This document shows, one piece after another, positions 23,190 through 33,590 of a DNA stretch of 64,000 nt. Where the stretch lies: positions 1,384,030 through 1,448,029 of the forward strand of contig OZ038321.1 in the NCBI GenBank assembly GCA_964035795.1, in the 5' to 3' direction. Below the pieces are notes generated by a model. That model was given only the letters and a program-made list of their open reading frames with translations, did no database searches and was not told the DNA's origin. This stretch comes from Pterobdella sp. o SKG-2022. Lineage: Eukaryota; Annelida; Clitellata; Hirudinida; Piscicolidae. A program made the translations under genes and the position numbers. Position 1 is the first letter of the stretch. Every line of letters starts with the position of its first letter.

Positions 23190-24410
23190 GGGAAAGAATG
23201 AAGATTTCATGATAAACTAATATTCAGCTGTTTTTAACGTCATAACCATTAACATCCTCATAACTCCATATTAGAAAACCGGGCTTTTCATATCCACTAG
23301 ATATTGTCGCCTGGTAAAAAAAACATACTATCGTTCTAAAATTCAATTATGTCATCTTGTGCTAATGTTTTTTGATAAACTTCAACTTATCGTAAATTAT
23401 TTTGTTTTTTTTTTCAAATAAAATCTTTATAAAAGCTTTTTGAACTTTTTGAAAACCAATATACAAAAAAACATGAAGATGTCTCTGAAAGTAACATCAA
23501 TTTAGTGAAGCTATTGAAAGAGATAATGTAGAGCTATCTCGACAATCTGATATAAGGTCTCCAATAGATTGGCATGGAGACTTGTTCTCAAATCAACTGG
23601 AAACACTGGACCTAATTTAACTGAAGGTTCTAGAAAAAATCCTGCTTTTACTTTTGATGGTGGTAGTAATAGTAGTAGTGGTGGTATCATCCATTTGACA
23701 AAAAAATTATATTGAAAATGGAGTCGAGGTGGGTAGATACAGAAATGGCAAAAGCTCGAAAAAGATATTTCTAGTTTTAATAGTTGATAATAGATTATTT
23801 GTCTCCCTAAATAAAAAAAACTATCCGAAAGAACTTGTTTGTATGTGCTTTACACTTGAAAATGTTACTTTGTTAACGAAAAGCTTGGTATTGGTAGAAT
23901 TTAGTTGTTTTTTCAAAGTATCTTAACTGCCCCAAAGCTAAATCACCACGGTCTTTATTTTTTAACTTTTTACAGAAAATAAAATATAATTTCATTATTT
24001 AATACGAAAATCACGTAAAATAATTCAATTTTTTTATTTAAAAAAAAAATAAAAATTCAAGATAACAAACAATTTTAAAATAATGCACGTAGCAGTTTTG
24101 CCTATTGTCAGCCATATTATACTGCTGTACGTGTCCCAGACTGATTAAAAAGTAATCGGCCTAGATTAGATAGTACTACGTCGTAACTTTTATAAAAATA
24201 TTTTTGAGTAGAAAAAAACTGGGATGAAGATTTTGAGACTGCTAGTTCGAGCTAACATCCAGCTTGGAAATAATCTTATATAGTACCCGCTGAATTCAAA
24301 AATAATTTCACTGTTATAATTATGAAGCTATCGAAATTGTTTTTTATCTGTCAAATATTATTTATTCAATTGTCCCTTATACCTTTCTATAATTATATTG
24401 TAATGTAATG
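23190..24410. other. Spacer after the propeptide gene
   Basis: Contains another family-A motif at about 23865-23905 and a 17-bp segment (ATATTATACTGCTGTAC) at about 24115 also present at about 22125. No exons recognised. Confidence 0.4.
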
Positions 24411-24414
24411 CGGT

Positions 24415-24580
24415 ATTTATAAAGCGCTTTTCTTTAAAGATCGCTTGCTACAAATTTAATGTAGCGAAAACACACTGGGAAACAGGTACTAATTGTAAAC
24501 CTACACGGGATCGAACTCGTTAACTTTAGATAATTAGTCTAATGCTCTACCTCTGAGCTGTAGGAGCCGACAAGATATGG
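24415..24580 (-). mobile_element. tRNA-derived SINE copy 1
   Basis: Minus strand begins with a tRNA-like head: GGCTCCTACAGCTCAGAGG (A box), an anticodon-arm-like TTAGACTAATTATCTAA, and GAGTTCGATCCC (B box). A non-tRNA body follows (CAGTGTGTTTTCGCTAC, then AAAGCGCTTTATAAATACC). Poly III promoter boxes are intact but the body departs from a mature tRNA. Confidence 0.65.
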
Positions 24581-24644
24581 TTTGAGTTATGAAAGGAATA
24601 GCTATGATTGAGAATGGTCTGCAAGACACGATGAAGAAATTTCA

Positions 24645-24700
24645 TTAAAATATCACGAAGCTTTTTGTAAGCAAACTTACATAGTCCTACAATTTATGAA
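24645..24700. mobile_element. Family-A foldback fragment
   Basis: CACGAAGCTTTTTGTAAGCAAACTTACATAG matches the core of the family seen at 16.3, 22.8, 34.9 and 51.9 kb, in a partial copy. Confidence 0.4.
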
Positions 24701-25226
24701 TTTTATTTTTTGATTTCTACATTTTATTAAAAAAACAATACGATACAATAAGAAATTTTTTATCAAAAAATTATGAAATATGTTAAATTCTTTTGAAATG
24801 TCTATCATCAATAATCATGAGCAGAACTATGGTAAATTTTATTTATCAATTTATTCGGATATTTTTACACATTCTGGCCGTTCATTGAAGCTTGTCTCAA
24901 TTCTTCTAACTGATGCAGTTATTCCATATTTTAAAAATTGATTAATTTGAGAAAAGGTTATAAAAAACACTAAATGACCTATTAATATTGTATTGGTTTT
25001 TTTGTAAAACAATATCGACTGAGTTAATAAATCTTTGGATTTTTGATTAAAATAATTTTTAACTTAAAAAATATCCATTCAAAAATTTTTATTTAAAAAA
25101 AAAATGTTTAATTAAAAAAAAATCTTTTTTTCAATTAAATAATTATTGGAGGTTTCTTTAATCAAAGTTTATTTTTAACCGCGCTAAATCACTCGTAGTT
25201 TTAGGAATTTCATCATTCGAGTTGGC
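24701..25226. other. AT-rich spacer upstream of NIP7
   Basis: No gene or repeat recognised. Confidence 0.4.
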
Positions 25227-26746
25227 ATGAGGCCGCTTACTGACGAAGAAACTCAAGTTTTCTTTGAAAAACTTTCCAAATAGTGAGTTTTTTGGTTTTT
25301 TATCACTAATCCATAGTTAGTTTTACATGCTTCAAAAAAGTTTAGTTTTTCGATAAGTTGCTCTTTTATAATAAATGTATCAAAAAATTTGCCTAAGGCA
25401 CTTTTTAACTCAACAAACAAAGCTTTTTGTAAATTAAGTCACACAATAAAGTGAAGTATACGAACTTAGTGTTAATATAAGTGCATGAGTTGAATTTTAT
25501 CTTACTAGGATAGTTTTCTGATTCGTAAATTTGGCATAGTAATTTTCAATTTTGGTTTTGTTAACTATTTTTAGACATAAATAATTTTCCGCCATTTTTT
25601 CTCATAACGTGGTACATGAACTTTTGTGTTTATTGATTGTATTTAAACTTACTTTAATTAACTAAATTGAATATTTCAATAAAACTATATAATTCGAAAA
25701 ATCAAATTCACAGCATTGGAGACAACATCGAACTGTTGATAAAGAGATCGAATGGGAATTATTGCTTCAGATTACACAAAGAAAGAGTCTTCTACGCCAG
25801 GTTTGTTAGAAAATTATCGATAAATGCATTTAAATAAGTTAAATTTTTATATTCAAACAGCTGCAATATTGCATCATTATTAATGTCGTTTATATGTTGG
25901 CTACAACCATAAAGTTTTGAAAATCTTATAAATAACGAATATCAGAATGATAGCTGTTTAAATAGATATCATCATGCCCAAAATGGCATTATAACTTCAA
26001 TAGCTCAAATACAACCAAATTTGTTTATATGATTCACATTTGACCACTTTTCCACTTCCCACACCACCATTACCACTGTAATTTCACTCCAGCATCCTAT
26101 AGCTGCTTTTAGCCTAAATCACACGACCACTCCATTTCCCAACCCAGAATCACAACCACTCTTCTTTTCAGCATCATGACCCCACACAACACATCCACCT
26201 TCCATCCCAGCATCACAATTCCACACAATTACTCTTCTCAGCACAAGGTATGGTTGAAGGCAGGTTTTGAGAGCAAGTTCTTATCAGGACAGCATGTCAT
26301 CAAATCAGGGATAAACCACATCACTGAAGCCACTCCTCGGTACCAGGAGGTTGTTGTCTACACCATGATTGAGGGTGGATTCTCCTGGTGAGAATCTAGT
26401 TTCTATGAGAATCAATTAATTATAAGTTTAGTTTATTAGGTGTGATTTAGTCAACTCAGTGTGAGTATAACTGAGGGTATGTATATTTAGTGCTATATAC
26501 ACCATGACTGAATATTGTTACCATAGACACTAAAGAGAAATCTTGGGTTCAAAACCACAAGATCTTATAGGAATGTTGAAAAGCAATCATAAAACCGCCT
26601 TCAAAAGCTTGCTATGACAAACACAGGGGTTCAGAGTGACAGCAAAGGCAGCTGTCAACTGCAGGAAGTGTGATATTGTGAATGTTGTGGTCTTTCACCA
26701 GGCTGATAATGGTGAGTACATCAGAGATGAAGATACTCTCCTTTGA
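25227..26746 (+). CDS. NIP7: 60S ribosome biogenesis protein NIP7, apparently incomplete
   Basis: Exons seen: 25227-25282 ([18 protein letters not shown]), 25714-25800 ([29 protein letters not shown]), 26242-26374 ([32 protein letters not shown]) and 26627-26746 ([33 protein letters not shown], stop). They match human NIP7 from end to end, including the C-terminal PUA RNA-binding domain. The segment of about 50 residues with the family's GTCFGKFTKT motif is absent from the 440 bp where it should lie. The last two exons also do not join in frame with any GT donor I can find. Either a deletion has broken this copy, the assembly dropped sequence, or the splicing is unusual. NIP7 acts in nucleolar pre-60S maturation. 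Confidence 0.65.
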
Positions 26747-26749
26747 TTG

Positions 26750-27420
26750 GATCTCCCTGCTGCATGCTCTGTCCTGATTATTTCCTCATGCTTCACTGTT
26801 GAAATATTAATTTAAGGCTCTGTTTAACTGTTACAAAAATGTTCATGATTCATAGGACTATTTTTATGCTTTGTTCAGTGATTTTTAACCAAATTAGCAT
26901 TCAAGACTGTAAGATTTGATTCAAATTGGTTTGTATATAAGCAATTTATTTTTAAATCATTATCAATTGTATTTTTCATACCAAGCATGTCACTTTCTTT
27001 TCAAACCACCTTCACCATCAATCCTTTTATGAACAGAACGCTTTGACAACCCTCATGCTAGATTGACTCTTCTCTGGCATATCTTTAGAGCAAAAACTTG
27101 TGGCTTCTCTGTTCTTTATAATCTGGTAGATAGAGCCATGCCTTGAAGCATTTTCTTGCAATGAAGCAGGAGAGTTATTTGTGCTCATTAGAGATGTCGC
27201 AACTTGATCACTGATGGCCACTGGGTCTCAGAAAGTCTGAGTTTTGTATCATCCATTAAGGCCATAAACACCACACACCTCAAGACTTGTGATGTTTCTG
27301 TTGTGAACGATGTTTTTTCGACTTCCGGTCTATATTTTTCTTAGATTTCTGTTTGGTTGGCTGCATCAAAGTCTTTATTGTTTTGTCCAAGCGTTTAACT
27401 TTTGACCCTGTTTTTTATTA
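26750..27420. other. Spacer downstream of NIP7, unidentified sequence
   Basis: 27.03-27.25 kb is compositionally gene-like and open on the minus strand (27027-27221) but matches nothing I recognise. The rest is unremarkable. Confidence 0.35.
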
Positions 27421-28085
27421 TTATAACCCCCTATAAATAATATGAAGTATGTAGGATAACGAAAATAAACCGCTTTTAATACATAATGGTAGAGGAGCCG
27501 CAGCAACCCGTTGTATCGTTTGCTATGGCTTGAAAGTAATGGTTTTTTAATATTTCCGCAGTTTTCTCGATAGAGCTGGCATTAATTTTTTTTCACTCTG
27601 AGCAATCTAGTTCTGGTAGTGTTTGATAGCTACGAGTCCTAGGTGTTTGAGGTGTTTGATGTTTATATTATCAGGTCCTGTGGAATTATTGTTTTTGGAT
27701 TGTTTTATTGCATGAGTGGTTTCTGTGATTTGGTGAGTTTGTTTATTATTCTGTGAGTTGGAGAACTGTTTTGTGGTTGATTTTAAATATTTGTTTATTG
27801 TGTTGGTGGCAGTGGTGGTTTTTTAGGGTTGAGAGCCTTCACTGTAGACCATAGAACGTGGAATTTTTTTCTTGTGATCCCAGTCGGCTTTCAGATGCTC
27901 TTCCCATTTTTGTTTCTTGTGTTGTTGAGTAAGGTGGGTGATGTGTGGGTAGTGAGGGATATTTGTTATTAAGGGCTCTGACGTGGTTTCGTTCAGATAT
28001 TTGTGGTGATGTTTTCGAGGAGTGGGGTATGGGTGGGTCTTATTGTTCCTTTGGGAGTATTTTTGCGCTCTGATGCGAGTATAGC
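27420..28085 (-). pseudogene. LINE reverse-transcriptase N-terminal remnant
   Basis: Frameshifted minus-strand translation contains DHLKADWDHKKKIPRSMVY (a pre-RT segment) and then TGPDNINIKHLKHLG, the SxGPDxI motif that opens the RT domain of jockey/CR1-type non-LTR elements. Multiple stops; inactive. Confidence 0.55.
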
Positions 28086-28094
28086 GTTTGTAAT

Positions 28095-28160
28095 GAGGTG
28101 ATTACAATAACGAATATGATTATAGTGGCATCAACTCCAAGAGTTTCTAGGCCACTAAAT
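28095..28160. repeat. Short dispersed repeat, family B
   Basis: TAGTGGCATCAACTCCAAGA followed by GTTTCTAGGCCACT. Related copies occur near 3.8, 32.9 (inverted) and 45.2 kb. Confidence 0.45.
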
Positions 28161-28199
28161 TATTATGCAAAAAGTGAGAACCAAATAATACATAAATAT

Positions 28200-28606
28200 T
28201 TATACACCATAAGATCTCAAAAAAAAGATATGACTTAAGGTTCCTTCCAAAAGAGTGCTTAGAAACAGAAAATCTGAGTTTTTCGGGGAGGTTGTTCCAC
28301 AGGGTAGAGCCAGTTACATAAAACATTTTTTCCCTATGGTCTTAAGCTTAGATTTACCTGGAACAACCTTCAAAGAATTAGCAGATCTCAGTTTCTGCTA
28401 CCCGGAATGCTTGATAGCATCTCAAGATCTTTTGACAAGTAGGCTGGACCTTCATTGCGCAGACATTTGAACATCAGCAACAGCACCTTATAGTCAATCA
28501 TCTCATCAATTTTAAGCCAGTGCAGATCTCTCAAAACAGGACTTATGTGATCATATTTTCTGGTGTATTGATAAGGGATGGTGTAAAAATTGACAATAGC
28601 ACACAT
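28200..28606 (-). pseudogene. LINE C-terminal remnant (post-RT region)
   Basis: The open part encodes YDHISPVLRDLHWLKIDEMI, DYKVLLLMFKCLRNEGPAYL, then after a stop LALPCGTTSP. This is the conserved 'HITPVLRDLHWLPV...YKILLLTFKALHGLAPSYL' region after RT in CR1/L2/jockey-type LINEs. Inactive. Confidence 0.75.
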
Positions 28607-28899
28607 TTCATATTTTGTCGAAAGTCAAAGTCAACCTCTAATGTGTATTTTGTGACGACTGATTCTTTGTTTATTATAAGAAAATCCTTCTAGCAGCAAT
28701 AGAAGCCTACCTTTGAAGGATTCTGTTATCTCCATTTTATATAAATATTCCAAACAAACGTTACTAGCACACTTAATAACTTATTGGAAAAAGATCAAAG
28801 AAAATAATATACAATTATCTTTTGAAAATTTTTGTTTCGTAAAGCTTTGTTCAGAATAAAAGATACTGAAAAAAAAAAAGAGGTTTTTTAATGCTGTTT

Positions 28900-29575
28900 T
28901 ATTATAATAATAAATTCTTATGGTGATTTAAAACAGAGTTTTGTCTTTTAATTAAGAACGTTTCCAATATTCTTCTCTTCATCCAGTCTTCAGGGGCTCG
29001 CATCAAGGTTTTTCACAAAAGTTTATTTGTAGGATACTTCGATATGTGTTTTGCTGGTTCAGAAGTCCCTTTCACCGCTTCATGTTCCGCCCATCTTACC
29101 ACGTTTCTTTTCGTTTCCTCTACGTGCGTTTCTCCAAAATTTCGTTCCCCTTCGTAAATCACATTATTTACATGCGAAATTCTGTTTTTAGAAGAGAAGA
29201 GTGTCCTTATTTTGAATGTAGTCCAGGAGTATGAAAACGTGAAAACATGGTAAATGAGTTTATTGATGTACTTGTTTATGTACAACGCATTTTTATGCTG
29301 TAAGGAACTTTGAAGTGTAATCTTTGATTTTCAGAGCCAGCTTGGGATCAAACTTCCTTCAGTGTGCCAAATTGTTCAAAAACAGAGATGATAAACTTGT
29401 CAGGAAAACCAGCAGGTTTATATTTCTTACGTATCTCGCTCCTTTCTAGTTCGAAAGCTGACCCGATTCTGCCAGCTCTATGCAAATCTTCTTTTATAAG
29501 ATTTCTTTTGTACTGCTTTGAAACCGCCAACTTCCAATGGATTGGTAATTTACTCTTTGTTCCACCTTAAAAGAT
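28900..29575 (-). pseudogene. Retroelement remnant: post-RT segment and degenerate GIY-YIG domain
   Basis: Upstream frame (29348-29530): KQYKRNLIKEDLHRAGRIGS and KKYKPAGFPDKFIISVF, the conserved stretch following RT in GIY-YIG-bearing retroelements. Downstream frame (29013-29285): IRTLFSSKNRI, GETHVEETKRNVVRWAEHE and KGTSEPAKHISKYP, the 'YIGET...R..EH...SEPAKH' end of such elements. The GIY-YIG core itself is corrupted. Penelope-like or related; inactive. Confidence 0.6.
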
Positions 29576-29799
29576 AGGAAGCCATCTGAGTATCTAGATG
29601 TTTGGGTGTCCAGGAATTTCCTTCTCCTACAAGAAAACTAAGAATGCTGGCAGCAGAAAAGAAGATGTGGAAGAAGCAGATAGACAATTGAATCTAATTT
29701 GTTTTTCTTTTCAACTATATTTTGTTTCCAAAATGAAAGTTTATTGAATAAATAAAAAAACTAACATCTTGAAGTGAACTTTTGTAGCCTTGTCTCATT

Positions 29800-30230
29800 G
29801 TGACGTCTTCAATTTAGTTTTCTGTCTGTTTCTCAAAAGAAACCAAGATGGCTTTTTGGCATCGTTGGTGCGGAAAAATCGTACCTCCAATAACAAGACT
29901 ATTGATTGAGCAGAAGTCAACTAGCATATTCTTATTCTCGTTCATTTCTTCAAGTCCGTGTCTTTCCATCTCGCGCTCTGTGAGTGTGTCTGATCCAACC
30001 TTCGCATTCGTCTTACATCAGGATGACCACGTCTCGGTTCGAGATTTTTTCTATAACTGATTGGAGTTGAACGTATAAACTGTCCTTCTCTTCCTCTTCG
30101 GATGTGTTAGTGGGTGCATAACATAATAATGGACACTTTCTTGAAGCGTGCTGTGAGGATGCGGTCAGATACGTTTCTAATTAAATGATTAAAGTTAGGA
30201 TGATATACTCTCTTATTTAAACTTTTATGC
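29800..30230 (-). pseudogene. RTE-type LINE endonuclease-domain remnant
   Basis: Minus strand: SDRILTARFKKVSIIMCYAP and TNTSEEEEKDSLYVQL, then after frameshifts NKNMLVDFCSINSLVIGGTI and FPH. These are hallmark segments of the APE endonuclease of RTE/BovB-like elements (CYAPT and VIGGTLFPH). Heavily mutated. Confidence 0.65.
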
Positions 30231-30234
30231 CAAC

Positions 30235-31455
30235 CTTCAATAGAATTTTTGTATGAGGGAAATTATTTATTATCTACCAGTTTCATGACATTCTTCTTCG
30301 TTTTTGCCTGAATAACGCAGCGTTTTTCCTGTTTGGACTTTGATCTTTCCATGACTATTCTAATGTTCTTCGCACATGTCCAAAAGTGTGAGGTTGTACT
30401 TATGCATCTCTCACTGCTTTTCTTATCGTTCTGTCTTCCAAAGTGTTTTCACATTTTATGTACACAGTAAAATAGTCTAGTGTGAAAACATTCTGTGATT
30501 TTTATTTGAGTGTTTATGGGTAAAAATGGGGCATTCTTTATAGGCTTGGCAGCAATGCGTCATAAATGTTCTGAATGGACTTCCAGCTCTTCTTGAAACA
30601 AAGGATTCATGCTTAAAATTGTTCTTAGTTCAGGCGACTTTTCTTTTTTTTCCATGTGCGGGTAATTAACCTATACCGAAATCTCCAACGAGGGTGTACC
30701 GTTTCGTTTAGACTTCAAAGCTTTTGAGCATGGTTGAACCTTCCAGAATCGGAAGCTCCGGCTCACATAGACTTGGGAGTCAGTGGGACACTTCAGTCAT
30801 CTTACCATGTCAAGGTGATGCACTATCGGAACGGTTAATTTTATTAGTTTTCTGATTTCAAAATATTTATACTCTTATGACATGATAATTGCACATTGAA
30901 ATGGAAATTTTCATTCATTATAACAAAATAAAACTACATAAAAATATCATCTTATTAAAAATTCCATAAAACGATTTCAAATAATTTACCATAAATTTTC
31001 ACGTGTTGAAAAAGTTCAGCTCGATTTTAGATTGAGAATTACTTCGTCTAGTTTTTAAAATAAAAAAAAATCTATGAAACAGAAGATTCGTTGTTTAGAG
31101 ATTTTATCAATCTAGAATTTACACATTTCAATTTTTTAATGTATTTACCCAACAGTAGATTAGTTAAAAATAGTCTATGAATATATAATTTATTTACTAA
31201 TTAAATATTCAAAAAATGTGCATATTGTGAATAATAGAGATGTGCTCGAGGAGGGCTCGTGTCTGCTAATCAAATCTATATCGAAAAAGCGCTGTCCTAA
31301 CGTTGAATTTAGCCTGTGTACTTTACACTTCTGAATTACAATGGTGTTGATATAAAATATATCGAAAAGCTTCGTCAAAATAAAAAAATACTCAAATTTC
31401 GTGTCTTTATGATTCACAATTTTGAGAATAGTTTTTTAAAGACATCGTATGTTCT
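30235..31455. other. Spacer between retroelement remnants
   Basis: May include further unrecognisable LINE sequence. 31.34 kb has a family-A AAGCTTCGT motif. No exons seen. Confidence 0.35.
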
Positions 31456-31459
31456 TTCG

Positions 31460-32560
31460 TAAACTTGAATTTTACCAGTAACTTCAAATTATGAGGATTT
31501 ATAAGAACACGTAGAAAAAAATTTTTTATTTAGCTAAAATTTTCAACAGGTGAAACCTTGTCATAATTCATTAGCAAAGTTCCTGATCACAAACATTGAA
31601 GACAATGGTTTCAACCGGAAACAACTGTTACTAATAGCAGCTTCATACAAGCCCAAAAAAAACCAAAAGCCGGAATTGATTACAGAAAAAATTAAGAAAC
31701 AGAACAACCCAAAACAATAACAAAGAACAACATAAACAACCAAATAAACACATAACATGGGTATCATTACCTTACATGCCTACAATAACAGACAAGTTTA
31801 AAAAATCTTCACAAACAACAACATCGCTTACCACACTTCATCACGACAAAAACTGGGACATATCCTTTGCTCATCAAACAAAACACGAAATGATAGACTA
31901 AAAACGAGTTTACCAGTTGAAGTGTTTCTGCGATAACAACAAATCATACATTGGCCAAACCAGGGTGAGCATAAGAAATCGAATAAAGCAGCATAAAGCT
32001 CTATAAAGACATATGTTCAAAAAAGCCAAAGTCTACAATTACAGGAATATCAAAGCACGCCTGCCAATTTAATCACTGCCAAATAAACTGGGACAAACTA
32101 GAGATGATCGCAACTTTTTCCCAAAAAAAATAAAATTATTTTACAGAAAAACCTTTTGGTTCGTGGAAGCTTAGAATAAAAAAAACATAATACAATAATC
32201 ATTGGCTATAACGACCCACAATGTTATGTCAATACCAAAGCCTGGGACCCATTATTAAAGAGAATGCAAATGATACAAAAGAAGGAGAGCAGGAGTTTAA
32301 CTTCAAATTATAACATCAAACAATAATTTCACCATTCATAAATGATTTAAAATAAATCTCAAAATAAAACAATATTACATAATTTAATAATTTTTTTGTC
32401 TATGGTTTTTCCGTTTAAATTCTCTACTTTTCTCTACAACTTTGCTAATGAATTATGACAAGGTTTTACTTGTTGAAAATTTTAGCTGAATACAAAATTT
32501 TTTTCTACGTGTTCTTATAAATCCTCATAATTTGAAGTTTACTGGTAAAATTTTGAAGAT
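31460..32560 (+). mobile_element. Penelope-like element remnant with GIY-YIG coding and inverted repeats
   Basis: Left arm (about 31467-31585) and right arm (about 32436-32557) are near-identical inverted repeats of about 120 bp; both carry AATTATGAGGATTTATAAGA or its complement. Between them, on the plus strand and across frameshifts: GFNRKQLLLIAASYKPKK, ITLPYMPTITDKFKK, LTTLHHDKNWDIS, YQLKCFCDNNKSYIGQTR then VSIRNRIKQHK. The last is a GIY-YIG nuclease core (Y..KC..C...YIGQT..R...R...H). This order is that of the C-terminal half of Penelope-like retroelements. Broken by stops, so not active. The inverted arms resemble the inverted pseudo-LTR arrangements known for this group. Confidence 0.7.
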
Positions 32561-32564
32561 AATT

Positions 32565-33430
32565 TTTCACAAAATAACAATTCAGAATTATATCAAAAAG
32601 TGACGTCATTATAGAGAAATGACGTCGAAACATGAAACCGAAGTGTTACTAATAATAGCACCAAGACAAGAGCTAGTTTCTTTTGGAACAAGTAATCTTG
32701 TGCTACATTATCCACCATTAAGAATGGTGTGTGGACTTTAGTACTAATTAAACTGTAAGCCTACAAACATGGCGGTGTAATGCGATAAAGAATAACAGCT
32801 TAAAAGTACATTAATGACGAAGATGAGGGTTTTGCTGTTAAACATAATATGTCGTGCATATAATTTTGCATTCAAAGTTCATAATACTCAGTGGTCTAGA
32901 AACTCCTGGAGTTAATGCCACTACAATCATACTCGTAATTGATTTGACGTGTTGTTGGTATTTAAAGCTTTTAGTTTCAACTTTAATGGCTGTATTTAAA
33001 GCAAAAATAGCTTGTAATATTTCAATTTTTTATTGACAAGAAGTTTTTCTGTACTATTATGAGACAATTATTAGGTTAATATTATTGTGTTTTTATTATT
33101 ATTATTTGTATGATGTTTTTGGTTCATATCATGAAGTTAGATTCAAATTTTTGATGCTAATTATTTACATTTTGAAGCTTCATAAGTTTTATTGAAACAA
33201 TTTGATCTGGTGTGAAATCATTTGATATTGATTCATAACTAAAAAAACTTGTGACGTCAAATAGTGTTCTAAAAATAGATTCAGCTTTGAACTAAATTTT
33301 TTACAAAAAAATCAATCGATTAAATCATATTTCAGTTCATGATATAATACACAAGACAAATAAATTGATAACAAGAAGAATAACATTGGATAGCAGCATG
33401 GCTGGCTTGTTTAAGGATAATGACTGATGG
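32565..33430. other. Spacer downstream of XPO5
   Basis: Carries an inverted family-B repeat copy at about 32880-32935. No gene recognised. Confidence 0.4.
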
Positions 33431-33434
33431 AATA

Positions 33435-33565
33435 TTTAATAATGACTAACAGCTGGGTTTTTAAATATATTAACAGCTGGCTTGTTAAATATAGCAACAG
33501 CTGGCTTTTTAAATATAGTAACAGCTGGCTTGTTAATTATAGTAACAGCTGAGTCGTTATTAACC
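33435..33565. repeat. 24-bp tandem repeat in the XPO5 3' region
   Basis: Four to five copies of a 24-bp unit (AACAGCTGGCTTGTTAAATA plus 4 bases) just beyond the XPO5 stop, so likely 3' UTR. It keeps a reading frame on the minus strand (NKPAVTIF-type octapeptides) that overlaps the XPO5 terminus in another frame; I treat that ORF as non-coding. Confidence 0.8.
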
Positions 33566-33590
33566 CCATAATACACTGCTGGATCTGTCC

